From a virus: DNA of 38,775 nt. Of this stretch, positions 16,202 through 24,647 are shown piece by piece (the first letter of the stretch is position 1; each line of letters starts with the position of its first letter). The DNA is taken from the IMG/VR virus record IMGVR_UViG_3300024974_000009, positions 1 through 38,775 of that record, one strand, 5' to 3'. Made by a program: the position numbers and the translations under genes. The notes under the pieces are model-generated. The model did no database searches and was not told where the DNA came from. It saw only the letters and a list, made by a program, of their open reading frames with translations.

Positions 16202-17361
16202 GTGATTTAAATGCAGTAAAGCTACGTGTAAATGGCATTGATTACGGCGGCTGGCTTGAGGTTGAAATCAGCGCAGGTATTGAACGCCAAGCACGTGATT
16301 TTAATTTAGCAATTACCCGATCATGGCCAGGTGCAACTGAAATACCAAGGCGAGTAAAAGCCGGTGATATTTGCGAAGTTTGGATAGGTGCGGATAAGGT
16401 ACTGACTGGTTATGTGGATGCCACGCCAATTAATTATGATGAAAATAGCATTACTATTGGTGTAAAAGGTCGTAGTAAAACAGCTGATTTAATCGACTGC
16501 AGCGCGGAACATAAAAACGGTCAATGGCGTAATGTAAAAATTGAGCGCATTGCAGCAGACTTAGCTAAACCTTATGGTATCAATATCAAAACGCAAGTAG
16601 ATACTGGCAGCTTGATTAGTGATCATCAAATTGATACTGGTGAAACAGTATTTGAATCACTTGATAGATTGATGTCACTTAGACAATTATTAAGCACTGA
16701 TGATGCTGATGGCAATTTGATATTCATTGAGGCGGGTAGTGGTGGTAATGCTACCACTTCACTAGAACTTGGTAAGAATATACTCACTGGCGGTACTGGT
16801 TTAGATTCTAAAGATGTATTTAGCAAATATATCTGCAAAGGGCAGCGTGCTGGATCTGATCTAGATTATGGTGATGTGGTCTCTGAAGAAAGTGGTGATG
16901 TTGAAGACGATGATGAAAGCGCAGACTTTACAGCATCGAGCAATATCACTTTTAGCGCGATTACTACAAGTCAGGCCATCGGTCGCTATCGTTTATTAAT
17001 CATTAAAGAAACAGCACAAGTTTCAAAAGCAGACTGTAAAAGTCGTGCTGAGTATGAGCGTGATTATCGTCCTGCAAAAGCTTTAGAAACCACTTATACC
17101 GTGCAAGGCTGGCGACAAGGTGATGGTGCTTTATGGGTGCCTAATCAAATGGTGCGTGTGATAGATCCTATTATTGGTTTCAATAGTGATTTTTTAATAG
17201 TAGAAGTCACTTATATTATTGGTAGTAGTGGCACCATTTGCACTTTAAAAGTCGCACCACGTGAAGGTTTTGTGTTAAGTCATCAAAAGAAATCAGCTAA
17301 GAAAAAATCCGCTAAAAAAGGCGCTGGTGGTGATACTTGGGGTGAGGTAAATACAAAATGA
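16198..17361 (+). CDS. Baseplate hub protein (Mu gpP/gp44-like)
   Basis: 387 residues. Start DLNAVKLRVNGIDYGGWLEV, then a FNLAITRSWPG block and RRVKAGDICEVWIGADKVLT GYVDA, the two-barrel hub fold of the gpP/gpD family. Later segments GRSKTADLIDCSAEH and KIERIAADLAKPYGI fit the same family. The C-terminus is a Lys-rich, disordered tail (KKSAKKKSAKKGAGG). It would form the central trimer under the tail tube. It overlaps both neighbours by 4 bases. Confidence 0.88.
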   Translation: MSDLNAVKLRVNGIDYGGWLEVEISAGIERQARDFNLAITRSWPGATEIPRRVKAGDICEVWIGADKVLTGYVDATPINYDENSITIGVKGRSKTADLIDCSAEHKNGQWRNVKIERIAADLAKPYGINIKTQVDTGSLISDHQIDTGETVFESLDRLMSLRQLLSTDDADGNLIFIEAGSGGNATTSLELGKNILTGGTGLDSKDVFSKYICKGQRAGSDLDYGDVVSEESGDVEDDDESADFTASSNITFSAITTSQAIGRYRLLIIKETAQVSKADCKSRAEYERDYRPAKALETTYTVQGWRQGDGALWVPNQMVRVIDPIIGFNSDFLIVEVTYIIGSSGTICTLKVAPREGFVLSHQKKSAKKKSAKKGAGGDTWGEVNTK

Positions 17362-17894
17362 CAGCTAGATTACTCTCAAGAATGATGGCACCGCTTCAGC
17401 GTGCTGTAAATAATCTGGCTTTGCGTAGTACGGTAGTGTTAGTTAACTCAGCCAATAAAATGCAGCGACTGCAAATAAAAATGCTTGGTGGTGAGGCTAA
17501 AGAAAACATCGAGCATTTTGAACCATACGGTTTTACTAGTCACCCAAAATCAGGCGCTGAGGGCATTACACTGTTTTTTAATGGTGATAGAAGTCATGGT
17601 GTGACTGTAGTGGTTGCAGATAGGCGCTATCGGTTGCAAGGCTTAGCTGATGGTGAAGTGGCTTTACATGATGATAGAGGCCAAAAGGTGCATTTAAAGC
17701 AGACTGGCATATTGATTGAAACGTCGTTAGATTTTGAAGTGCGTGCTGCAAATATCAAGTTGCATGCCACTACATCATACAAGTTTGATGTGAATGGCCA
17801 AGGGCAAAAATGGGATGGTAGCGGTGTTGAAACATGGCAGGATAATGATATAGCTAAACCGCATCATAACCATGCGCCGCCTGAAATACCTTAA
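17358..17894 (+). CDS. Baseplate spike protein (Mu gp45-like, gpV family)
   Basis: 178 residues. An OB-like N-terminal part (LQIKMLGGEAKENIEHFEPY GFTSHP, EGITLFFNGDRSHGVTVVVA) leads to a repetitive beta stretch that should form a triple-stranded helix (VHLKQTGILIETSLDFEVRA), ending in PHHNHAPPEIP. The final H-x-H fits the iron-binding tip known in Mu gp45 and P2 gpV. It is the membrane-piercing tip of the tail. Seen: motif order and length; the metal site is inferred from the family. Confidence 0.9.
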   Translation: MTARLLSRMMAPLQRAVNNLALRSTVVLVNSANKMQRLQIKMLGGEAKENIEHFEPYGFTSHPKSGAEGITLFFNGDRSHGVTVVVADRRYRLQGLADGEVALHDDRGQKVHLKQTGILIETSLDFEVRAANIKLHATTSYKFDVNGQGQKWDGSGVETWQDNDIAKPHHNHAPPEIP

Positions 17895-17911
17895 CGATTA
17901 ATTAAACTAAC

Positions 17912-17934
17912 AACCCGCCTAGTGCGGGTTTTTT
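17912..17934 (+). terminator. Intrinsic terminator between spike and wedge genes
   Basis: AACCCGC (17912-17918) pairs with GCGGGTT (17924-17930), followed by T run; it ends 12 bases before the next start codon. Confidence 0.78.
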
Positions 17935-17946
17935 AATGGGTAAAAG

Positions 17947-18384
17947 ATGCTAGCGATAGATGCAAAAATAATCATTAATGGCATTGAATCTACCGATTTA
18001 AGCGCAGCTGATAGCTTAACGCGCGCGGTAGTGATTAGCTTATTCACATGGCGCCGTGCTAAGCCTGATGATGTGATTGAAGGGCAAAAAATGGGCTGGT
18101 GGGGTGATGCAATTGAGCCACCTGAACCTAACGACAAAATAGGCTCACGATTATGGTTGCTTGCCCGTGAAAAAATATTACCTAGTACGTTTATACGTGC
18201 GCGTGAATATGCAATTGAGGCGCTGCAATGGCTCATTGATGACAATATAGCTAGTCGGCTTGATGTGATTACCGAACGCTTTGGCACTGATGGTATCGCG
18301 CTGCAATGTACGATTTATCGTGATGATGGCACCAATACAGTTTTAAGATTTGATAATGCGTGGGAGATCATACGTGGCGTTTAG
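17947..18384 (+). CDS. Baseplate wedge protein (Mu gp46-like)
   Basis: 145 residues. Features: DSLTRAVVISLFTWRRAKPD, then the characteristic GWWGDAIEPPEPNDKIGSRL (about 56-75) and WLLAREKILPSTFIRAREYA, as in the GP46 family whose members link hub and wedge in Mu-type baseplates. The start is ATG 17947, just after a terminator; no strong ribosome site is seen (GGGTAAAAG lies upstream at a short distance). The end overlaps the start of the next gene by 11 bases. Confidence 0.88.
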   Translation: MLAIDAKIIINGIESTDLSAADSLTRAVVISLFTWRRAKPDDVIEGQKMGWWGDAIEPPEPNDKIGSRLWLLAREKILPSTFIRAREYAIEALQWLIDDNIASRLDVITERFGTDGIALQCTIYRDDGTNTVLRFDNAWEIIRGV

Positions 18385-19423
18385 TAGACCAAGTTTGAGC
18401 GAGTTAATCGCTAGAATTCGTGACAGTATATTTTCACGATTAAGTTTTGACCAAATGCGCCGATCTGATGCTGAGGTCTACGGCAAAGAATTGGCAGGAG
18501 CTTCACATGAGCTACATGGTCATTTGCAATTTATTGCGCAAAACGTTATTTACGATACGGCATCTAGTGAGTATTTAGACCGCTGGGCTTCAATCTGGTT
18601 AACTACTCCACGTGAAGCGGCTGTGTCTGCCCAAGGTAATATCACCTTCACAGGCGCTAATGGTTTACTAATACCACTAGGTACCGATTTAGTGAGTGTA
18701 GATGGCATTGAATACACTACGAATGCCGATGTAACTATTATTGCCGGCATAGCCTTAGCGGCCATTACAGCGGTAACGAGTGGCGCCAATACCAATGCCT
18801 TAGCCGGAACGGTGTTGTCGCTCACAACCCCTGTTGTTGGCGTTAATAGTGCCGCAATTGTGGATGCTAACGGTCTTAGCCAAGGTGCGGATATTGAAGA
18901 TGACACAAAGTTACGCGCACGGTTATTAGCGCGCATTCAACAGCCGCCACATGGCGGCGCAGATTACGACTATATCAATTGGGCGCTTGAAGTGGCGGGT
19001 GTAACCCGTGCATGGGTTTACCCCAACGAGCTTGGTTTAGGCACGATAACGTTGCGCTTTGTACGTGATAACGACGTTAGCCTGATTCCAGATGCTGGTG
19101 AAGTGACCGCTGTTTACAATTACATTAATACTCGCCGTCCAGTGACAGCAGCGCTTACGGTAGTGGCGCCAACAGCTGTGCCACTTAATTTCACGATTGC
19201 AGTAACACCAAATACAGCTGCTGTTAAAGCGGCGGTGCAAGCCGAACTGATTGATTTATTGCAACGTGAATCTAGCCCTGCAGGGACTATTTTATTAAGT
19301 CATATTCGAGAGGCTATTTCAATTGCTGCCGGTGAAGCTAACTACACTATGTCTGCTCCAACTGCTGACATAGTAAACACAACGGGCAATATGTCCACAT
19401 TTGGCACGATAAGCTGGGCTTAA
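18374..19423 (+). CDS. Baseplate J-like protein (Mu gp47-like)
   Basis: 349 residues from GTG 18374, preceded by GGGAG at 18362-18366; this start gives the standard N-terminus (V/M)AFSRPSLSELIARIRDSI. Upstream in-frame ATG 18356 lies before the ribosome site and is less likely. Later features: VYGKELAGASHELHGHLQFI, EYLDRWASIWLTTPREAAVS, the GxNFTGANGLLIPLGTxLVS-type beta domain, and RLLARIQQPPHGGADYDYIN WA. J-like proteins form baseplate wedges together with gp46 and gp48. Confidence 0.92.
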   Translation: MAFSRPSLSELIARIRDSIFSRLSFDQMRRSDAEVYGKELAGASHELHGHLQFIAQNVIYDTASSEYLDRWASIWLTTPREAAVSAQGNITFTGANGLLIPLGTDLVSVDGIEYTTNADVTIIAGIALAAITAVTSGANTNALAGTVLSLTTPVVGVNSAAIVDANGLSQGADIEDDTKLRARLLARIQQPPHGGADYDYINWALEVAGVTRAWVYPNELGLGTITLRFVRDNDVSLIPDAGEVTAVYNYINTRRPVTAALTVVAPTAVPLNFTIAVTPNTAAVKAAVQAELIDLLQRESSPAGTILLSHIREAISIAAGEANYTMSAPTADIVNTTGNMSTFGTISWA

Positions 19424-19424
19424 T

Positions 19425-20009
19425 ATGGCACTTACTAAAAATGATTACTTGCGACAACTGCAAAACCTATTACCTCAAGGCCCAGCATGGCCGCGTGAAT
19501 CTGACAGTTTAATCACATTAATACTAGATTTTTTTGCGGAAGAATTTTCGCGTGTTGATAGTCGAATTGATGATTTGATTAATGAAGCCGATCCAAGAAC
19601 TACCAGTGAATTACTCATCGATTGGGAGCACATTTGCGGATTGCCCGATGGTTGTACCGGTGCTTTAAGTAGTTTATCTGAACGCCGTGCTGCAGTAGTA
19701 GGACGACTAACGACTGAAGGCGGGCAAAGTGCAAATTACTATATTGCGTTAGCCGCCAAGCTTGGTTTCAGTATTACGATTACTGAACAGCAAGTACATA
19801 ACTGTATTAGTAGCTGTGCTGATCCTATAAATGGACCGGTATGGCGCTTTGTCTGGGATGTTAATGTTGCCGTAGCCAATACAGTGAGGCAGTTATCTGT
19901 AGTTGATGGCGTTAATTCACCATTGGCAACATGGGGTAATGCCTTACTGGAATGTGCATTAAGCCGATTAAAACCAGCTCACACTTTAGTTAGATTTGTT
20001 TATCCGTAA
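19425..20009 (+). CDS. Baseplate protein gp48-like (DUF2313/YmfQ)
   Basis: 194 residues. The N-terminus YLRQLQNLLPQGPAWPRESD, then RIDDLINEADPRTTSELLID and WEHICGLPDGC, followed by SERRAAVVGRLTTEGGQS, identifies the YmfQ/DUF2313 family, homologous to Mu gp48, which completes the wedge and anchors the fibre. The C-terminal block contains Cys residues (HNCISSCADP). It begins 1 base after the previous stop (TAATATG). Confidence 0.92.
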   Translation: MALTKNDYLRQLQNLLPQGPAWPRESDSLITLILDFFAEEFSRVDSRIDDLINEADPRTTSELLIDWEHICGLPDGCTGALSSLSERRAAVVGRLTTEGGQSANYYIALAAKLGFSITITEQQVHNCISSCADPINGPVWRFVWDVNVAVANTVRQLSVVDGVNSPLATWGNALLECALSRLKPAHTLVRFVYP

Positions 20010-20071
20010 TTTCGCATTAAATCAATTTTAATTCATTTAAGTTTTAACAATACCAAAATTCAGGAGTAACA

Positions 20072-20950
20072 ATGGAACGCTATAACCTATCAGCGGGGAG
20101 TGCATCTGCGCCCATCGCACCTTCAGCGCCAACAAATAAATTCTTTACAGTAGGTAATCCTGGTGGTGGTACACCTGCAACTATACCAGGCGAGTGGTGG
20201 TTTCACATGCTTACAGAAGAGATTCGCGCAGTCATTATTGAAGGTGGATTAACGCCAGACCATACGGTGCTAACTCAGCTTCGTGATGCCATTAAGAATA
20301 TAGTCAAAGGCGGAGATTACAAAGACAGTGTACGCGTTGCTTCAACCACAGCAATTAACTTAGCCGCACCAGGCGCAAATATTGACGGCGTTGCAATGGT
20401 CGCTGGTGATCGCTTTCTTGAGAAAGACAATGCTACTTTAGCTAATCGCGGTATTTATATTTGGAATGGTGCAGCTGTGCCAGCTACACGTGCACTAGAT
20501 TCAGATACGGGTGCTGAGTTAAACGGTGGTGCGATTATTCCCGTAACAGAAGGTACGGTGAATGCTGATACTAACTGGCAAATCACTAATGATGGGGTAG
20601 TAGTCATTGGTACGACAGGATTAACTTTCGCCTGTATTGAAACAAAGTTATTTACTGGTACAAATCAATCTCTAGCGACTAATGGTTATCAGAAGTTTCC
20701 TGGAGGCTTAATTATACAGTGGGGAACTGACACATTTGCAGCGGGAACGCCAGCAAACAAAGCGGCAACGCTGCCTATTACTTATCCAACATCGTTGCTT
20801 ATGGCAATAGGGGTAGATAGAACTATAGGTGCGCAAACCACAGTATCACTTTCTTGGAGACCTGATTTAAGTAGTACGAGTCAAGCGACATTTTCAACTG
20901 CTGACGGTACAACAACTGGGATATTCTCATTTGTAACTATAGGATATTAA
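20072..20950 (+). CDS. Tail fibre protein
   Basis: 292 residues with AGGAG upstream. The N-terminal ~80 residues (MERYNLSAGSASAPIAPSAP, then PGEWWFHMLTEEIRAVIIEG) are of the kind that fastens fibres to Mu-like baseplates. A middle segment (DGVAMVAGDRFLEKDNATLA, NRGIYIWNGA) is a repeat-like beta module common in fibres. The C-terminal domain NGYQKFPGGLIIQWGT ... FSFVTIGY is the gp53-like fibre tip, which usually binds host receptor. No DGR variable repeat is present in this gene. A short 62-base gap lies before it. Confidence 0.85.
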   Translation: MERYNLSAGSASAPIAPSAPTNKFFTVGNPGGGTPATIPGEWWFHMLTEEIRAVIIEGGLTPDHTVLTQLRDAIKNIVKGGDYKDSVRVASTTAINLAAPGANIDGVAMVAGDRFLEKDNATLANRGIYIWNGAAVPATRALDSDTGAELNGGAIIPVTEGTVNADTNWQITNDGVVVIGTTGLTFACIETKLFTGTNQSLATNGYQKFPGGLIIQWGTDTFAAGTPANKAATLPITYPTSLLMAIGVDRTIGAQTTVSLSWRPDLSSTSQATFSTADGTTTGIFSFVTIGY

Positions 20951-20954
20951 TATT

Positions 20955-21506
20955 ATGGCTAAATTTATACTTTTTACTGACAGTATTTTGTCGGCTCGTT
21001 ATGACAGTTTAATCAATACGGAAATCCCCAAAGAGGCTATTGAGATTGACGAAGCTTTGTTTTTTAAAACAATCAATGAGAAAGATGGCATTTGGTCAAT
21101 AGTAAAAGATGAAGTAGTTAAATTGCCGTTTCCAGCACCATCAATCAAGTCTCTAATTTCTGACAAGCGATCTGAAATTAATGGGGCATTTGAAAAATCG
21201 ATGCAGCAAATAGTCGGTAGCTATCCATCAAATGAAGTGTCTAGTTGGAGCAAACAAGAGGCTGAAGCACGTGCATTTTACTTCGCTCACAATTCAGCCC
21301 CAATACCTGCAACGCCATTGATTGATGCATTGGCTGCGGCTCGTGGCGTGCCAAAGTCTGAGTTAATCACCCGAATTATTGCTAAAGCCGATATGTTCGC
21401 TAAGGTCAGCGGTCAGTTGATTGGCTATCGTCAAAGTCTTGAAGACAAGATTAATGCCTTGCCTGAAGACGCGACACCTGAAGTGATTGCGGCAATCACT
21501 TGGTAA
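20955..21506 (+). CDS. Tail fibre assembly / chaperone-like protein
   Basis: 183 residues, directly after the tail fibre gene. The C-terminal half is helical and carries the block SSWSKQEAEARAFYFAHNSA, TPLIDALAAARGVPKSELIT and GQLIGYRQSLEDKINAL, a DUF4376-like pattern shared by fibre-assembly proteins of tailed phages. The N-terminal half (MAKFILFTDSILSARYDSLI) resembles the small adaptor part of such proteins. Role inferred from position and pattern. Confidence 0.7.
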   Translation: MAKFILFTDSILSARYDSLINTEIPKEAIEIDEALFFKTINEKDGIWSIVKDEVVKLPFPAPSIKSLISDKRSEINGAFEKSMQQIVGSYPSNEVSSWSKQEAEARAFYFAHNSAPIPATPLIDALAAARGVPKSELITRIIAKADMFAKVSGQLIGYRQSLEDKINALPEDATPEVIAAITW

Positions 21507-21508
21507 GC

Positions 21509-21730
21509 ATGAAACGCTACTTTTTCAATCTACTAATCGCTTTAGACCAGTTAGCTAACACGCTAACTGGCGGCGACCCTGATGAAACAATCAGCTCACG
21601 TACTGGCAAGTATGTAGTGCGTGGGCGTGGTTGGTTTCCGTGCCAACTCTGCAAGCTGTTAGATTTTGCCTTCAGACAAAAAGACCACTGCAAAAACAGT
21701 ATTGAATTTGATAGAGGAGACCCACTTTGA
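21509..21730 (+). CDS. Small conserved phage protein upstream of the lysis genes
   Basis: 73 residues from ATG 21509 (2 bases after the previous stop; the ribosome site is weak). The sequence MKRYFFNLLIALDQLANTLTGGDPDETISS, split here as a helix and a G-D-P-D-E turn, is a pattern I have seen in many phages next to lysis genes, without known function. Two Cys pairs (CQLCK and later HCKN) might bind metal. It overlaps the next gene by 4 bases. Confidence 0.65.
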   Translation: MKRYFFNLLIALDQLANTLTGGDPDETISSRTGKYVVRGRGWFPCQLCKLLDFAFRQKDHCKNSIEFDRGDPL

Positions 21731-22329
21731 AAACGCTAGGCTTGGTATTAATGGCAATTCGCTATTGCATATTTTGGCCGCTGTCATGGCTGCTCACCTT
21801 ACTCACTTGGTTATTGGCACCAGCGCTAGCCTTGCCTTATTTTGTCACTATTGAGAAAGAGCGCGAATGGCTTGTAGGGTGGCTACGCTGGTTTCAAAGC
21901 TTTGATAATCCGCTTGATGAGTGGTGGATGGCTAAGCCAAACAACTATTGCGATAACGGCAAATGTACCTGGCTAAACTGGGATTTTACTAAACCATTTC
22001 ACAGATACCTTGGGCGCATTTTCTGGCTCTACCGTAACCCTGCTTATGGCTTCGCTCAATTTGTATTTGGCTGGGAGTTAACGCTTAAATGCGGCTATTC
22101 AATAGTGGCTAAACAAGGGCTTTGGGATTCTGGTACCAACAATTATTTATTGGCGATTTATGAGGATAAGAAAGCCTACATATTCAATAGATATGCGTTT
22201 CAACTCAAGCTGCAGTATTTCTTTCGTGGCAAACGATACTTACGCATTAACGCGGGTTGGAAAGCACATGATGGCTTTAGTAAGTTGATGCTGGCCACAC
22301 ACATTAGCCCGTTTAGAACATGGGAATAA
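21727..22329 (+). CDS. Membrane-associated phage protein (DUF7338-like)
   Basis: 200 residues. One or two hydrophobic segments lie near the N-terminus (about residues 5-45, rich in Trp and Leu), followed by an aromatic-rich region (WLNWDFTKPFHRYLGRIFWL, GWELTLKCGYSIVAKQGLWD). The TTG 21727 start overlaps the preceding stop region by 4 bases and the protein is spaced normally from its neighbour. The family occurs in phages between tail-fibre and lysis genes. No function is known to me. A strong terminator follows. Confidence 0.6.
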   Translation: MKTLGLVLMAIRYCIFWPLSWLLTLLTWLLAPALALPYFVTIEKEREWLVGWLRWFQSFDNPLDEWWMAKPNNYCDNGKCTWLNWDFTKPFHRYLGRIFWLYRNPAYGFAQFVFGWELTLKCGYSIVAKQGLWDSGTNNYLLAIYEDKKAYIFNRYAFQLKLQYFFRGKRYLRINAGWKAHDGFSKLMLATHISPFRTWE

Positions 22330-22341
22330 AGCAGTAAGTCC

Positions 22342-22364
22342 AGCCGCCTTCGGGCGGTTTTTTT
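22342..22364 (+). terminator. Intrinsic terminator before the lysis genes
   Basis: CCGCC-TTCG-GGCGG (22344-22357) with a stable TTCG tetraloop and a run of seven T. It is the strongest-looking terminator in the window. Confidence 0.88.
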
Positions 22365-22390
22365 ATGTCTAAAAATAAGAAAGGTTAGTT

Positions 22391-22780
22391 ATGCCAGATC
22401 CAGCAACACACGCGGCCATTGCGAGTAATGCAACGGCTGCATCCATGGTGGGGGTCGCAGCTATTGGGCAGACTCTCGGTTTAGATTATGTGGCAATGTT
22501 TTATGCCTTCATGGGCGCAGTGTGTTGGCGGGCTATTCAGCCAAAATTAGCGCCTACATTTGATGAAATTAGTGCCGCCTTTGGTTGGGCTGTGCTAGCT
22601 ATGATGCTTGGTACATTGGGTGCTGTTGTACTGGCATTAGTGGCTGAAAATTACTTTGAGTTTATCAAGCAGGCGCCGCACTCAACGGTAATTGGTTTAC
22701 TCGCATCATTACTCGGTTTTTTCTGTGTGCCATTAGCTCAAAAATGTGTACAGCTGATTAAAGACTGGAGGCAACCATGA
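22391..22780 (+). CDS. Putative holin (multi-pass membrane protein)
   Basis: 129 residues with about three hydrophobic segments (VAMFYAFMGAVCWRAI near 36-52, FGWAVLAMMLGTLGAVVLAL near 65-85, and VIGLLASLLGFFCVPLA near 99-116) and a short basic tail ending KDWRQP. It begins the lysis cluster and overlaps a second small membrane protein by 4 bases, followed by the amidase. Holins time lysis by opening the inner membrane. Assignment rests on topology and context, not on a specific holin motif. Confidence 0.65.
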   Translation: MPDPATHAAIASNATAASMVGVAAIGQTLGLDYVAMFYAFMGAVCWRAIQPKLAPTFDEISAAFGWAVLAMMLGTLGAVVLALVAENYFEFIKQAPHSTVIGLLASLLGFFCVPLAQKCVQLIKDWRQP

Positions 22781-23037
22781 TTTTACTTATCTCACATACT
22801 TTCTTTGTAATTAGCCTGCTGATTTTATTTGCAGCAGCCTGGTTAAAAGTTTGCATCCTCGACCATGATTTATCTGGCCACAACATTAGCGCGATTTGTT
22901 TGATATTCGGCGTTGGCGTACTAGGTGGGAATGAGTTTGTACCGTTAGTCGTCAATGGCAGTTTATTTGTAATAGGTAAAGCTGTGCTGTGTTTTGGCAT
23001 ATTTCTTTGGCTGGTCGAAGATAGGCGGATTAGATGA
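22777..23037 (+). CDS. Second small membrane protein in the lysis cluster (antiholin or holin partner?)
   Basis: 86 residues, hydrophobic, with about three membrane segments (residues 2-25, 35-55, 62-80) and a charged end (EDRRIR). It overlaps the putative holin and the amidase by 4 bases on each side, so the three are translationally coupled. A holin/antiholin pair is a reasonable inference. I recognise no family. Confidence 0.6.
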   Translation: MILLISHTFFVISLLILFAAAWLKVCILDHDLSGHNISAICLIFGVGVLGGNEFVPLVVNGSLFVIGKAVLCFGIFLWLVEDRRIR

Positions 23038-23585
23038 AAAGAACAATTAACGCAATCATCATTCATTGCGCAGCCACACCAAATGGCAAAGACTTTAGTA
23101 TTGCAGCGCTTGATGGCATGCACTTATTACGCGGTTTTAAACGTGATAGCCAAGCCTGCAGAAACTTCAATCCAACACTTAAAGCAATTGGGTACCACTT
23201 TGTCATCGAGGTTGATGGTGCAATAAGAACTGGTCGCGGCCTTGAAGAGATTGGCGCACATGTGCAAGGCTCAAATGCTAAATCAATAGGCATTTGCATG
23301 ATAGGTACCGATAAATTCACTGAGGCACAGTGGAAGTCACTACGCGAGTGCTTAATCAATCTAGCTAGCAAGATACTAGGCCGCACGATTATGACAGCTG
23401 ACTCGATGCTTAAATCATTCAGTGAAGCTGGCATCACGATTAAAGGCCACCGTGATTACTCACCTGACTTAAACGGTGACGGAATCATCGAGCGCAATGA
23501 GTGGATAAAGATTTGTCCAGGCTTTGATGTGGCGGCATGGATTAAAGATGGATTGATGGCAGTTAAATCGAGCTTACTACCATGA
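23034..23585 (+). CDS. N-acetylmuramoyl-L-alanine amidase (endolysin)
   Basis: 183 residues, Amidase_2 fold like T7 lysozyme. Zinc ligands are apparent: His11 (IIIHCAATP), His139 (KGHRDYSP) and Cys161 (IKICPGFDV), with Lys159 and Tyr54 in catalytic-type positions. It cuts the amide between muramic acid and the stem peptide. A calcium-loop-like segment DLNGDGIIERNE (145-156) lies between the second and third ligands, as in many phage members. No signal peptide, so it needs a holin to reach the wall. Confidence 0.93.
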   Translation: MKRTINAIIIHCAATPNGKDFSIAALDGMHLLRGFKRDSQACRNFNPTLKAIGYHFVIEVDGAIRTGRGLEEIGAHVQGSNAKSIGICMIGTDKFTEAQWKSLRECLINLASKILGRTIMTADSMLKSFSEAGITIKGHRDYSPDLNGDGIIERNEWIKICPGFDVAAWIKDGLMAVKSSLLP

Positions 23586-23946
23586 AAATTCACCAAGATT
23601 TAGACAAGCCAGTTGGCTACCAAGGGTTATCTTTCTATTGTGAAGGTTGCAAGCGCACGCATACAGTAAATTTTCATCCTAATAACCAATGGGGTTTTAA
23701 CGGTAATTTTGAAAAACCAACATTAACACCAAGCGTATTGGCTACCTATAACACATGGGAACACCAGTTAATAGTAAAAATATAGACGAATGGAAAGCGA
23801 AACCTTGGGAGCAGACAAAAGTTCATAAAGTTTGCCACTCATTTGTCACTGATGGAAACATTCAATATTTAGGTGACTGCACACATGAACTTGCTGGACA
23901 GACTATCGAGCTGCCAGAATTTAAATGGAGTACCGACGATGAATAA
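23582..23946 (+). pseudogene. DUF6527-like gene split by a -1 frame change
   Basis: Two overlapping reading frames (23582-23785, 67 residues; 23755-23946, 63 residues) look like the two halves of one DUF6527-type protein: the first has GLSFYCEGCKRTHTVNF, NNQWGFNGNFEKPTLTPSVL, the second VCHSFVTDGNIQYLGDCTHE LAGQT. The first frame stops at TAG 23783-23785, just after a run of five A (23776-23780). One extra A would join them as ...VKNIDEWKAKP.... So it is either a slippage deletion, a sequencing error, or a site of ribosomal slippage. The first half starts 4 bases before the amidase stop. The function of the family is not settled. Confidence 0.7.
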
Positions 23947-24523
23947 AAATATAATCATTGGGTTTGCGAGCATAGCATTTATAGCCATACTTCTGCTTTC
24001 AATCTTGCACTTGTTTAAACTAGATACCAGTAAACATGATACCCCCGTCGGCGTTCATGTTATAGCCACGCCAGCCAAGCAAGTTGAGGCTATACCAAAG
24101 CATCAAGCCGTTGTTAAAAGTGGCACAGTACGCGTTTATGAAAGCCGTGCAAAAATAGAACTCAAGCTACCTGAAGCGATTAAGCAAGATGAAGCCAAGC
24201 AGGTGCTTGAATCTACGCGAGTGAATGCAGACGACCACGATCAAACAATCACCACAGTATTAGACACTGAAACTGGTGATACGCAGACGTTAGTTAGGCG
24301 AGAACCTTTACCATGGATTGCCTGGCGCAATGATGGATCTGCAGCTGCATACGCAGGCATTAAAAATGGTGAGCCAACTGCAAGACTAGAAGTAAAACAA
24401 AGCTTATTTAGTGTAAAAACAATTAGGTTTGGTGCAGTGGCCACAGTTGACCAGCCACTAGGATATTCAGCTAGAGATTCACCTGACTATTTTGTGGGAG
24501 TAGGGGCTGAATATCGTTGGTGA
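23939..24523 (+). CDS. Membrane-anchored lysis-region protein (possible spanin-like)
   Basis: 194 residues from ATG 23939, which overlaps the previous stop by 8 bases. An N-terminal membrane anchor (KNIIIGFASIAFIAILLLSI) is followed by a long periplasmic-type region with helical stretches (PEAIKQDEAKQVLESTRVNA) and ends in a beta-rich part (FGAVATVDQPLGYSARD ... YFVGVGAEYRW) with an aromatic terminus like outer-membrane beta strands. It sits where Rz/Rz1 spanins usually lie, so a role in the last step of lysis is possible, but it lacks a typical spanin layout. Function unknown. Confidence 0.6.
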   Translation: MNKNIIIGFASIAFIAILLLSILHLFKLDTSKHDTPVGVHVIATPAKQVEAIPKHQAVVKSGTVRVYESRAKIELKLPEAIKQDEAKQVLESTRVNADDHDQTITTVLDTETGDTQTLVRREPLPWIAWRNDGSAAAYAGIKNGEPTARLEVKQSLFSVKTIRFGAVATVDQPLGYSARDSPDYFVGVGAEYRW

Positions 24524-24555
24524 TCATTAATTATTTAATTTAACAAATTTACAAC

Positions 24556-24620
24556 TTTACACTTAGTGTAAACATTCAATTTTAAACAGCTTGCATTTTG
24601 AGTATGAGGGGGCATACACT
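24556..24620 (+). promoter_or_regulatory. Integrase promoter region with inverted repeats (attP candidate)
   Basis: A perfect 8-bp inverted repeat TTTACACT-T-AGTGTAAA lies at 24556-24572. A promoter-like pair follows: TTGCAT (24591-24596), 18-bp spacer, TACACT (24615-24620), with a second inverted repeat GTATG/CATAC (24602-24606 and 24613-24617). attP of serine integrases often lies next to the gene, so this is one of two candidate places; the other is at 26099-26148. Confidence 0.4.
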
Positions 24621-24647
24621 CTCGCTATCCTACGCTCAAAGGTGAAT

